Positions 1 to 6,122 of a stretch of DNA of 12,206 bases are shown here, in pieces (the stretch's first letter is position 1; each line of letters opens with the position of its first letter). This DNA comes from Lachnospiraceae bacterium (GTDB lineage Bacteria; Bacillota; Clostridia; Lachnospirales; Lachnospiraceae). The DNA is taken from positions 1-12,206 of the forward strand of contig JAAVAF010000097.1 in NCBI GenBank assembly GCA_014804225.1, read 5' to 3'. Made by a program: the position numbers and the translations under genes. The notes beneath the pieces are model-generated. The model was not told the DNA's origin. It ran no database searches and worked only from the letters and a program-made list of their open reading frames with translations.

Positions 1-92
1 ATCAGTGTTTTTTGTTTTGGTTGGAATTTATTCCACCATTCTTTGATCCGCTCTAATATCTTTTTGCCAAAATCCAATATCTTGTCAACCAT
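1..92 (-). CDS. fliF: FliF, flagellar MS-ring protein (N-terminal 30 residues only)
   Basis: FliF forms the MS ring of the flagellar basal body in the cytoplasmic membrane and is the base on which rod, C ring and export gate assemble. Only the first 30 codons are here; the gene runs off the low-coordinate edge. The visible residues read MVDKILDFGKKI and then a segment with WW-NKF and KQKT, which resembles the cytoplasmic start of clostridial FliF just before the first membrane helix. The ATG at 92 is preceded by a good ribosome binding site, AGGAGAGG. Its position directly after flgB, flgC and fliE is the standard order of a fla/che operon and carries much of the identification, because the sequence is too short to decide alone. 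Confidence 0.82.
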   Translation of the reverse strand, partial: MVDKILDFGKKILERIKEWWNKFQPKQKTL

Positions 93-130
93 TTTAGCGT
101 TCCTCTCCTATATCCCCTGTAATCTGAAGT

Positions 131-161
131 AACAGCCCCTTCTATCTTGGAAAGCGCTGTT
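131..161 (-). other. Hairpin between fliE and fliF
   Basis: In the transcript this forms a 6-bp stem (AACAGC with GCTGTT, positions 156-161 and 131-136), one G-G mismatch, a further 5-bp stem with one G-U pair (154-150 with 142-138), and a 7-base loop. No T run follows, so it is not a terminator. It lies 39 bases before the fliF start inside an 87-base gap. It could be a processing or stability element, or chance. Confidence 0.5.
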
Positions 162-179
162 CTTCTTATCTCATTCATT

Positions 180-512
180 TTAAATCTGCATCTGCATAAT
201 TTCTTTATATGCCTCAAGCAGTTTGTCGCGAAGCGCGACTGTGTAACTCAAAGCTGCATCTGCTTTTCCCGCTGCAATCGTAAGATCATGTGGGTTCTCC
301 GAAATGCCCATCGACCACTTTAAGATCTCATTCTCCTGATTGGAAAGAGCAATGTTGGTATCGTTAATATTATGTACTGCCGCGTCTAAAAAGGTACTGA
401 AAATATTGTCCTCGTCTTTTTCCTGGGTATTGTTCCCATACAGTGCATTTTTAACGGCATCCGAACTTATGTTGTAAAAACTATCAATATCATTTGCTGC
501 CTTTATAACCAT
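180..512 (-). CDS. fliE: FliE, flagellar hook-basal body junction protein
   Basis: FliE links the MS ring (FliF) to the proximal rod and is needed for export of rod proteins. The protein is 110 residues, close to the usual 100-110. The conserved part is the C-terminal half: a motif with HDLTIAAGKADAALS, then VALRDKLLEAYKEIM, matching the family pattern of helices that pack into the rod. The N-terminal third is variable, as in other FliE proteins. The ATG at 512 has GGGAGG about ten bases upstream. The gene starts 18 bases after the flgC stop and is followed, after an 87-base gap with a hairpin, by fliF. It is almost certainly transcribed with flgB and flgC. Confidence 0.95.
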   Translation of the reverse strand: MVIKAANDIDSFYNISSDAVKNALYGNNTQEKDEDNIFSTFLDAAVHNINDTNIALSNQENEILKWSMGISENPHDLTIAAGKADAALSYTVALRDKLLEAYKEIMQMQI

Positions 513-530
513 TTCTTATTTCCTCCCAGC

Positions 531-1022
531 TTAATTCATCTCAAGTCCTTTGAGCGCCATTGCCTTTGTCGCCTCAAAAGCTGCCTGATTTGCCTCATAT
601 CCGCGGCTCGCATCAATCATGTTTGTCATTTCCGTGATAATGTTTACGTTTGGATAATGCACATAACCGTTCTCATCAGCATCGGGATGCTCGGGATCAT
701 ACGCCATAACCTCTTCGGTCCATGTGTCCTCATAAACACCACCGATCTTCACACCCTTCCCTTGTACGGAAAGCTCTGCTGTATTGATATAGCCAAGCGG
801 TCTGCCACTCAAATTACTAAACGCTGTATCAAGCATATGTGAAAAGCTTCTTGTCTTAACGTCCGTTTTTTCCTGAAAGGTCACAACCTTTCTCACATAA
901 GGTGTACCGTCCTCGGTTCTTGTCGTGTTAGCATTTGCCATATTCTGCGAGATGATATCCATACGGTATCTTTCTGCAGACATACCTGATGCACTGATGT
1001 CAAACGTATCAAAAAATCCCAT
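531..1022 (-). CDS. flgC: FlgC, flagellar proximal rod protein
   Basis: FlgC is one of the proximal rod proteins that drive the flagellum from the MS ring outwards; it is secreted by the flagellar type III apparatus and has no cleaved signal peptide. At 163 residues it has normal family length. Both signature ends are present: the N-terminal rod motif with FDISASGMSAERYRMD and SQNMANANT (about residues 8-34), and the C-terminal helix with MIDASRGYEANQAAFEATK (about residues 136-154). The ATG at 1022 is preceded by GGAGG. It lies 84 bases after the flgB stop and 18 bases before fliE, within the flagellar operon. Nothing is truncated. Confidence 0.97.
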   Translation of the reverse strand: MGFFDTFDISASGMSAERYRMDIISQNMANANTTRTEDGTPYVRKVVTFQEKTDVKTRSFSHMLDTAFSNLSGRPLGYINTAELSVQGKGVKIGGVYEDTWTEEVMAYDPEHPDADENGYVHYPNVNIITEMTNMIDASRGYEANQAAFEATKAMALKGLEMN

Positions 1023-1065
1023 TTTAATCCTCCATTCCTGTGTAACTTACGAATTCTTGACAACG

Positions 1066-1092
1066 AAAAACGCAAGCAATTTTTATAGCTTG
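1066..1092 (-). other. Weak hairpin with T run between flgB and flgC
   Basis: In the transcript CAAGC (1092-1088) and GCTTG (1077-1073) form a 5-bp stem with a 10-base AT-rich loop, followed two bases later by five Ts (1070-1066). It looks like a very weak intrinsic terminator and at most could cause partial polarity between flgB and flgC. The stem is too short to be sure. Confidence 0.25.
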
Positions 1093-1106
1093 TCTATGTA
1101 TTTACC

Positions 1107-1499
1107 CTATTTTAAAACAGATTGTATCTGTGCAAAATTCTTATTCAAAATCTCCATTAATCCGTTATATTTAATCTGATTTTCCGCCACAATTCCGTTT
1201 TCCGTATTGATGTCTACATTGTTGCCGTCATAACGGTAAGAAAGCTTCGCATAGTCGGTATATACCTCCGGCTCTAACGCGTCAAGGTCAAGATCCTTTA
1301 CTTTAAAGTCGACACTGTCACCGTTTGCCCTAATAAATGCGTTCTTAAGCTCCGTTTCGAACCGAATGTCTTTTCTTTTGTAATTTGGCGTATTAACATT
1401 TGCAAGATTGTTTGAAAGAATCGCTTCTCTCTTTGCCGTCGCATCGAGCGTAGCCCCCATTACATTGATGTAATCAAATACGTTGGAATTACTTAACAT
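1107..1499 (-). CDS. flgB: FlgB, flagellar proximal rod protein
   Basis: FlgB is a proximal rod component and the first gene of many fla/che operons. The product has 130 residues, the usual size. It carries the rod-family N-terminal helix and motif with LSNNLANVNTPNYKRKDI (about residues 28-45), and a C-terminal stretch with NGIVAENQIKYNGLMEILN, typical of FlgB. The ATG at 1499 follows a strong ribosome binding site, GAGGAGG, at good spacing. The gene is preceded by a clear sigma-A promoter (1594-1621) and lies directly downstream of codY, the same junction as in Bacillus subtilis. It probably leads a long operon with flgC, fliE, fliF and genes beyond the window. Confidence 0.97.
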   Translation of the reverse strand: MLSNSNVFDYINVMGATLDATAKREAILSNNLANVNTPNYKRKDIRFETELKNAFIRANGDSVDFKVKDLDLDALEPEVYTDYAKLSYRYDGNNVDINTENGIVAENQIKYNGLMEILNKNFAQIQSVLK

Positions 1500-1519
1500 C
1501 GTTTTTCCTCCTCTTTCTT

Positions 1520-1534
1520 GTTCTATAGAAAATT
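1520..1534. promoter_or_regulatory. Weak CodY-box-like half site in the flgB leader
   Basis: The site matches the CodY consensus AATTTTCWGAAAATT at 10 of 15 positions, with a complete right half (GAAAATT, 1528-1534). It overlaps the perfect 10-bp palindrome TTCTATAGAA (1521-1530). It would lie about 55-65 bases into the flgB transcript, where a bound repressor could block elongation. In an AT-rich leader a match of this quality can be chance. Confidence 0.25.
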
Positions 1535-1593
1535 ACATTTATACTTATCTATTTTTTAGCATAAAACTACATAATAATTCATTCTACTATTCT

Positions 1594-1621
1594 ATTATAA
1601 AGTATTTTTAGAATATTTCAA
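1594..1621 (-). promoter_or_regulatory. Sigma-A promoter of the flgB operon
   Basis: On the minus strand there is TTGAAA (1621-1616), a 16-base spacer and a perfect TATAAT (1599-1594). Transcription would begin near 1587, giving a leader of about 88 bases before flgB. No sigma-D-type element is seen nearby. Bacillus subtilis also drives its fla/che operon mainly from a sigma-A promoter at this position. A perfect inverted repeat lies immediately upstream (1636-1675). Confidence 0.75.
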
Positions 1622-1635
1622 GTATCCTTTGCCTC

Positions 1636-1675
1636 TTTCCATAATAATGTATTTTTTTAATTTTTATTATGGAAA
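1636..1675. repeat. Perfect 12-bp inverted repeat upstream of the flgB promoter
   Basis: TTTCCATAATAA (1636-1647) and its exact reverse complement TTATTATGGAAA (1664-1675) are separated by a 16-base AT-rich spacer. The repeat ends 15 bases upstream of the -35 box. It lies beyond the codY terminator and outside the predicted flgB transcript, and no T run follows it on the minus strand, so a DNA-binding site is more likely than a terminator. The regulator is unknown. Confidence 0.7.
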
Positions 1676-1698
1676 CCAAATAGTTATGCCTTTGAATG

Positions 1699-1735
1699 AA
1701 AAAAGCCTGTTTTTTTGTTTCAAACAAGCCTCTTT
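1699..1735 (-). terminator. Rho-independent terminator of codY
   Basis: In the codY transcript GCTTGTTT (1729-1722) pairs with AAACAGGC (1712-1705) through one G-U pair, with a 9-base loop. The A-rich bases before the stem (1735-1730) can pair with the run of six Ts that follows (1704-1699). It begins about 60 bases after the codY stop and separates codY from the flagellar operon. The opposite strand has a C-A mismatch in the stem, so it is directional. Confidence 0.75.
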
Positions 1736-1768
1736 CTTCATTGTTTAAACTGTCGAAAATATTATGTA

Positions 1769-1783
1769 AATTCTCAGAAATTC
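1769..1783. promoter_or_regulatory. CodY-box-like site downstream of codY
   Basis: AATTCTCAGAAATTC matches the CodY consensus AATTTTCWGAAAATT at 12 of 15 positions, including the central CAG. It lies 13 bases beyond the codY stop and about 150 bases upstream of the flgB -35 box. That is far for simple repression, but CodY can act through several sites or by blocking elongation. The call rests on the consensus match alone. Confidence 0.4.
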
Positions 1784-1795
1784 ATTTAGGCTAGG

Positions 1796-2581
1796 CTACT
1801 TGTTTAACTGGCGTTTTAAAGACTCAACTTCTTCAAACACAACATCATTTAAAACTTTTATATAAGTTCCCTTCATACCCGATGAACGTGACTCTATGAC
1901 TCCCGCGCTCTCGAACTTGCGAAGCGCATTTACAATAACACTTCTTGTAATTCCAACCCTATCGGCAATCTTGCTTGCCACCAAGATTCCCTCTGTACCG
2001 TTTAACTCGTCGAAAATATGTGTAATCGCTTCCATTTCCGAGAACGAAAGCGTAGAAATTGCCGATTTGACAACTGCGACCTTGCGATTTTCCTCCGCGC
2101 TCTCCTCGCTTACCGCACGGAGCATCTCAAGTCCTACCACTGTCACACCATACTCGCAGAGGATAATGTCTTCAATATCGTACTGCTCGTCACATTTGTA
2201 GATAAAAAGTGTACCAAGCCGCTCCCCCGCAATCGTAATCGGTGTAATCACCGCTTGGAATTTTCTGATATCGGGACTCTCGAAGCCTAATGTTGTCAGG
2301 TTCACATTTTCTTTTGTAGAAAGTACTCCCAAAAGCCGTTCGTTCAACATCGGGTCAATAAATCCGCCTACTGTGCTCTCAACAAGCTCTTGCAGCTCGT
2401 CAATGCCATCACACTTTCCCACTCCAAGCACTTTTCCTTTTTTGCTAATCACCAAAACATTGGAATTAACAATATCGCGTATTACTTTGCAGATATCGCT
2501 GAACACTACCTTGCTGGAGTCTGTATTGTGTAAAAGCTTTCCGATCTTCCTTGTCTTATCTAACAGTTGAACACTACCCAT
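1796..2581 (-). CDS. codY: CodY, GTP- and branched-chain-amino-acid-sensing global repressor
   Basis: CodY senses isoleucine, leucine and valine through an N-terminal GAF domain (and GTP in many species) and represses amino-acid synthesis, transport, motility and other stationary-phase genes when nutrients are plentiful. The protein is 261 residues, like the 259-residue Bacillus protein. The GAF domain covers about residues 1-155. The C-terminal winged helix at about 201-245 is nearly invariant in the family, with VASKIADRVGITRSVIVNAL, ESAGVIESRS and GMKGTYIKVLN. The ATG at 2581 follows GGAGG nine bases upstream. It has its own promoter (2642-2670) and terminator (1699-1735), so it is likely monocistronic. 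Its position next to flgB matches Bacillus, where CodY represses the fla/che promoter; whether that holds here is inference. Confidence 0.97.
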   Translation of the reverse strand: MGSVQLLDKTRKIGKLLHNTDSSKVVFSDICKVIRDIVNSNVLVISKKGKVLGVGKCDGIDELQELVESTVGGFIDPMLNERLLGVLSTKENVNLTTLGFESPDIRKFQAVITPITIAGERLGTLFIYKCDEQYDIEDIILCEYGVTVVGLEMLRAVSEESAEENRKVAVVKSAISTLSFSEMEAITHIFDELNGTEGILVASKIADRVGITRSVIVNALRKFESAGVIESRSSGMKGTYIKVLNDVVFEEVESLKRQLNK

Positions 2582-2641
2582 GATCTCGAACCTCCAAGTT
2601 ATTTTTAAGCATTTGTCGAAAATCCTTTAATCCCAAGTAGC

Positions 2642-2670
2642 ATTTTACCACACTCATTTTTATTTTTCAA
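2642..2670 (-). promoter_or_regulatory. Extended -10 sigma-A promoter of codY
   Basis: On the minus strand there is TTGAAA (2670-2665), a 17-base spacer and TAAAAT (2647-2642), with TG one base before the -10 (extended -10). The predicted start is about 55 bases before the codY ATG. No good CodY box overlaps it; the best nearby match, around 2610-2630, has only about 10 of 15 positions, so autoregulation is not supported here. Confidence 0.7.
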
Positions 2671-2745
2671 TAGTTGCAAATAATTTCACAATGTTTTTCA
2701 TGCCGTACATTCAGATTTTACCTGTATTTTTACCGTTTCTATTTT

Positions 2746-4818
2746 TTATTCGTTTTGTGCTTTTTTCAGAAAACCACACTGTTCATTCGCGCAGACAAGC
2801 TGATTTCCTTTCACCAGCATAATGCCGCCGCAGCGCTCGCATTTTTGTGTGGAAGGACGCTGCCATACCATGAAATCGCAATCGGGAATCGCCTCACACC
2901 CATAATATTTTCTGCCTTTTTTTGTCTTTCTGATCACAACTTCTTTTCCGCACTTCGGACATTTCACGCCGATTTTTTCAAAATAAGGCTTCGTGAATCG
3001 ACATTCCGGAAATCCGGGACAGGCAAGAAATTTTCCATGTGGGCCGTATTTGATGACCATATTTCTGCCACAGACTTCACATAATTCGTCGGATACTTCA
3101 TCGGATATTTCAACCTCTTCAAGCTCTTTTTCCGCTTTTAATACTGCCTCCTCCAAATCAGGATAGAAATTTGATACCACTGTTTTCCAGTCGATAATGC
3201 CCTCCTCCACTTTATCAAGAAGCGCCTCTAAATTGGCAGTAAAATTTACGTCCACAATCGAAGAAAACGCATCCTTCATCATGCTGTTTACAACTTCGCC
3301 AAGCTCCGACACATATAAATTTTTGTCCTCTTTGATCACATAACGTCTTGCGATAATCGTTGTAATCGTCGGCGCATAAGTACTCGGTCTGCCGATGCCA
3401 AGCTCCTCAAGCGCACGCACAAGCGATGCCTCCGTATAATGTGCGGGCGGCTGTGTGAAATGCTGCTTTGGATCCAAGTTTTCAAGGGAAAGCTGTGTGT
3501 CTTTTGTTATTTCTTTAACAAGAGTGTTTGCTTCCGCTTTTTCCTCTTCCTCCTCCTTGTATACACTCATAAAACCGTCAAAGACAAGCTTTGAAGCCGC
3601 TACGGTAAATCGATGACCATTTGCGTCAATTTTTACGGAGGTTGTTTCATACAAGGCATTTGTCATGCGGCTTGCCACAAAACGCTTCCAGATAAGCTGA
3701 TAGAGTCTAAACTGATCTCTGCTCAACGATTCTTTAATCTCTGCCGGTGTGTTTGCGATATCCGTCGGTCTGATTGCCTCATGCGCGTCCTGTATTTTTT
3801 GTCCGCTCTTCTTCTCCTTGGCAACCTTTGCCGCATAATTTTCGCCATAATTTTTGCTGATATAATCTTTAGAAGATGCGACTGCCTCGTCGGACACACG
3901 CGTCGAATCCGTTCTTAAATAGGTAATAATACCGACTGTTCCCTGTCCTTTGAGTTCAACACCCTCATAGAGCTGCTGCGCAATCCGCATGGTCTTTTGC
4001 GTCGAAAAGTTTAAGACTTTACTTGCCTCCTGTTGCAGCGTCGAAGTCGTAAACGGAAGCGGCGCTTTTTTGGTACGCTCGCCTTTTTTGATATCCGTCA
4101 CTTCAAACGCAGCCTGATCAAGCTCCGATAAAATTTTATTCATTTCCTCGTTCGAGGTAATTTCTGTTTTCTTGTCACCTTTTCCGTAATATTTTGCAAT
4201 CAGCGGCTTTTTCTCGCCTTTTACATTCAGCACCGCGTCAAGCGTCCAGTATTCCTCGGGAATAAAGGCATTGATTTCTTCTTCTCTGTCACAGATAATG
4301 CGCAGCGCAACTGACTGAACGCGTCCAGCGCTCAAGCCTCTTTTGATTTTTGCCCACAAAAGCGGAGAGATGCGATATCCTACCATTCGATCAAGCATAC
4401 GCCTTGCCTGTTGCGCGTCCACAAGCTTCATATCAATCTCCCTTGGTTTTTTCAGCGATTCTTTGACCGCATTTTTCGTAATTTCATTAAAGGTAATGCG
4501 ATAAACCTTTTTATCTTCGAGCTTCAGTGCAATATAAAGATGCCACGAAATCGCCTCTCCCTCGCGGTCTGGGTCCGTTGCGAGATAGATTTTATCTGCT
4601 TTTTTAACTTCCTTTCGAAGTTTCGCTAAAATATCGCCTTTTCCTCTTATGGTAATATATTTTGGTTCATAGTTGTTTGCAGCATCAAAGCCGAGCTGAC
4701 TTTTGGGCATATCCCTTACGTGCCCGTTGCTTGCAAGCACTTCATAGTTCGTACCTAAAAATTTCTTAATCGTTTTCACCTTCGCCGGTGACTCCACGAT
4801 AACCAAATACTTTGCCAT
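2746..4818 (-). CDS. topA: TopA, DNA topoisomerase I (type IA)
   Basis: TopA relaxes negative supercoils behind RNA polymerase by cutting one strand through a 5'-phosphotyrosine link. The 690-residue protein matches the Bacillus length (about 691). The N-terminal TOPRIM domain shows VESPAK with Glu9 and the metal-binding DPDRE motif (Asp82, Asp84, Glu86). The catalytic tyrosine is Tyr300 in GIITYLRTDSTR. Three C-terminal four-cysteine zinc ribbons are at about 580-606, 620-647 and 660-681, all with cysteines intact. The ATG at 4818 follows GGGAG. It lies after dprA with a 154-base gap that holds a candidate promoter and a perfect palindrome. In Bacillus trmFO, xerC and hslVU lie between topA and codY; here codY follows directly, as in many clostridia. 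There is no convincing terminator after topA, so some reading through into codY is possible. Confidence 0.98.
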   Translation of the reverse strand: MAKYLVIVESPAKVKTIKKFLGTNYEVLASNGHVRDMPKSQLGFDAANNYEPKYITIRGKGDILAKLRKEVKKADKIYLATDPDREGEAISWHLYIALKLEDKKVYRITFNEITKNAVKESLKKPREIDMKLVDAQQARRMLDRMVGYRISPLLWAKIKRGLSAGRVQSVALRIICDREEEINAFIPEEYWTLDAVLNVKGEKKPLIAKYYGKGDKKTEITSNEEMNKILSELDQAAFEVTDIKKGERTKKAPLPFTTSTLQQEASKVLNFSTQKTMRIAQQLYEGVELKGQGTVGIITYLRTDSTRVSDEAVASSKDYISKNYGENYAAKVAKEKKSGQKIQDAHEAIRPTDIANTPAEIKESLSRDQFRLYQLIWKRFVASRMTNALYETTSVKIDANGHRFTVAASKLVFDGFMSVYKEEEEEKAEANTLVKEITKDTQLSLENLDPKQHFTQPPAHYTEASLVRALEELGIGRPSTYAPTITTIIARRYVIKEDKNLYVSELGEVVNSMMKDAFSSIVDVNFTANLEALLDKVEEGIIDWKTVVSNFYPDLEEAVLKAEKELEEVEISDEVSDELCEVCGRNMVIKYGPHGKFLACPGFPECRFTKPYFEKIGVKCPKCGKEVVIRKTKKGRKYYGCEAIPDCDFMVWQRPSTQKCERCGGIMLVKGNQLVCANEQCGFLKKAQNE

Positions 4819-4861
4819 ATTAATCTCCCATACCGCTGCTATATTTTAAATAAAAAACTTT

Positions 4862-4876
4862 TGCACATATTGTGCA
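4862..4876. promoter_or_regulatory. Perfect palindrome in the topA leader (operator candidate)
   Basis: TGCACA (4862-4867), a 3-base spacer and TGTGCA (4871-4876) form a perfect inverted repeat. It lies about 45 bases before the topA start and roughly 10-24 bases after the predicted transcription start, a typical position for a repressor site. As RNA it would be a short hairpin with a tight loop and no T run, so it is not a terminator. Confidence 0.45.
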
Positions 4877-4891
4877 CTCTTACGATTTACC

Positions 4892-4920
4892 ATAATAAAC
4901 TAATTTTAAATGGATAGCAA
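4892..4920 (-). promoter_or_regulatory. Candidate sigma-A promoter of topA
   Basis: On the minus strand TTGCTA (4920-4915) is followed by 17 bases and TATTAT (4897-4892). The -35 matches the consensus at 4 of 6 positions and the -10 at 5 of 6. The start would be near 4885, giving a leader of about 67 bases. This would let topA be expressed separately from comM-dprA. Confidence 0.5.
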
Positions 4921-4972
4921 GTAAATTTTTATTTTTTTTTGAAAAACCTTTTCGCTGCTCTCCTCTGGCACG

Positions 4973-6097
4973 CTAATCAAATTTCTTTTGATACTGGCCG
5001 CCCGCCCTTTTGATTATTCCTTTTAATTCCAACTCTACAAGCGTATTCGAAATTTCTGCTACACTCTCCCCAAATCCTTTTTCACGAAGCAACATTATTA
5101 TCGTATCCTGTGTCACAGGAATTATGTCAATAATTTCACAAATTGTTTTTGCCAATGTAGAAAACCCTTTTATATAAGAAGAAACACATTTCTTTTTCTC
5201 TTCATTTGCGCCCGGCAGAAGCTGATCCCAGCCCATATCGTTGATGATATCCTCTGCGCAAAGCGCAGCCGACGCGCCCTGCCTTAAGAGCATATTGCAG
5301 CCGACACTGAGATTCTCCGTACATCGACCCGGAACCACATAGACCTCGCGCCCTTGTTCGAGCGCCATATCAACCGTAATGAGTGTCCCGCTTTTTTCCC
5401 GTGCCTCCACCACCAATACAACATCCGAGAGTGCACTGATAATCCTGTTTCTTGGCGGAAACAACATCGGTCTTGGTTCCGTGCCAAGCGGATATTCCGA
5501 AAGGATTCCACCGTTTGTTAAAAGTCTTTCATATAACGGTTGGTTGGACTTTGGATAAACCACATCAACGCCGCAGCCAAGCACAGCATAAGAGCGTGCA
5601 CCAATATCGAGTGCCGCCCGTTGACTGATTCCGTCAATACCAAGCGCCATTCCGCTGATAATATTGACGCCCCGTCTGCCAAGCCCCTCTGCAAATTTCT
5701 TTGCCATACAATGTCCGTATTCGCTGCACTTTCTTGCACCGATCATCGCTACTGCAGGCGTCCTGTCGTTTGGAAGCGTCCCTTTGTAAAACAGTCCAAA
5801 CGGCGGGTCTGGAATTGTGCGAAATCGTGTCGGAAAATCATCTGCATTACAAAAGATATAATTGACCCCCGCCTTTTGCAATTTTTCATACAGCGTTTGG
5901 GGATTTTGCGCCTTTGCCTGTTTGATCAGTTCACAGTTCTTTTTACCTATTAGAAATGTGATATCGCTTTCCTTCATATTATAAATATCAGATACCGTCC
6001 CCACCGCATCAAGGAGCTTGTATTTATTGGCACTTGTGATAAACCGAATCGAGTCAAGCCAACAGGCGTATATTTTTTCATTCTCGCTGTTTTTCAT
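4973..6097 (-). CDS. dprA: DprA/Smf, DNA-processing protein and RecA loader
   Basis: DprA binds incoming single-stranded DNA in the cytoplasm during natural transformation and loads RecA on it; it is also widespread in species with no proven competence. I chose the ATG at 6097 (374 residues) because AAAGGAG (6117-6111) precedes it and KIYACWLDSI matches the usual start of the family. An in-frame ATG at 6148 lies inside comM and lacks a ribosome binding site. The Rossmann-type core shows IGARKCSEYG (119-128), SGMALGIDGISQRAAL (148-163), GCGVDVVYPKSN (174-185), FPPRNRIISALS (213-224) and EAREKSGTLIT (231-241). The C-terminal 50 or so residues form a winged helix of the type found in many DprA proteins. 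It starts 25 bases after the comM stop and is probably co-transcribed with comM. Confidence 0.95.
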   Translation of the reverse strand: MKNSENEKIYACWLDSIRFITSANKYKLLDAVGTVSDIYNMKESDITFLIGKKNCELIKQAKAQNPQTLYEKLQKAGVNYIFCNADDFPTRFRTIPDPPFGLFYKGTLPNDRTPAVAMIGARKCSEYGHCMAKKFAEGLGRRGVNIISGMALGIDGISQRAALDIGARSYAVLGCGVDVVYPKSNQPLYERLLTNGGILSEYPLGTEPRPMLFPPRNRIISALSDVVLVVEAREKSGTLITVDMALEQGREVYVVPGRCTENLSVGCNMLLRQGASAALCAEDIINDMGWDQLLPGANEEKKKCVSSYIKGFSTLAKTICEIIDIIPVTQDTIIMLLREKGFGESVAEISNTLVELELKGIIKRAGGQYQKKFD

Positions 6098-6122
6098 GAT
6101 AATTATTTTACTCCTTTGCCGA

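Noticed and set aside
2582..2745. CodY box for codY autoregulation
   Set aside because: The best matches in the codY upstream gap reach only about 9-10 of 15 positions, no better than expected in AT-rich DNA.
2674..3084. Plus-strand reading frame of 136 codons
   Set aside because: It lies largely opposite the zinc-ribbon part of topA, has no ribosome binding site and no recognisable domain. It is a shadow of topA.
4923..4958. Terminator after dprA
   Set aside because: GAAAA/TTTTC forms only five weak pairs with a three-base loop and is followed by As, not Ts, in the direction of transcription.
5540..5953. Plus-strand reading frame of 137 codons
   Set aside because: It is antisense to the DprA core, has no start signals and no protein-like features.
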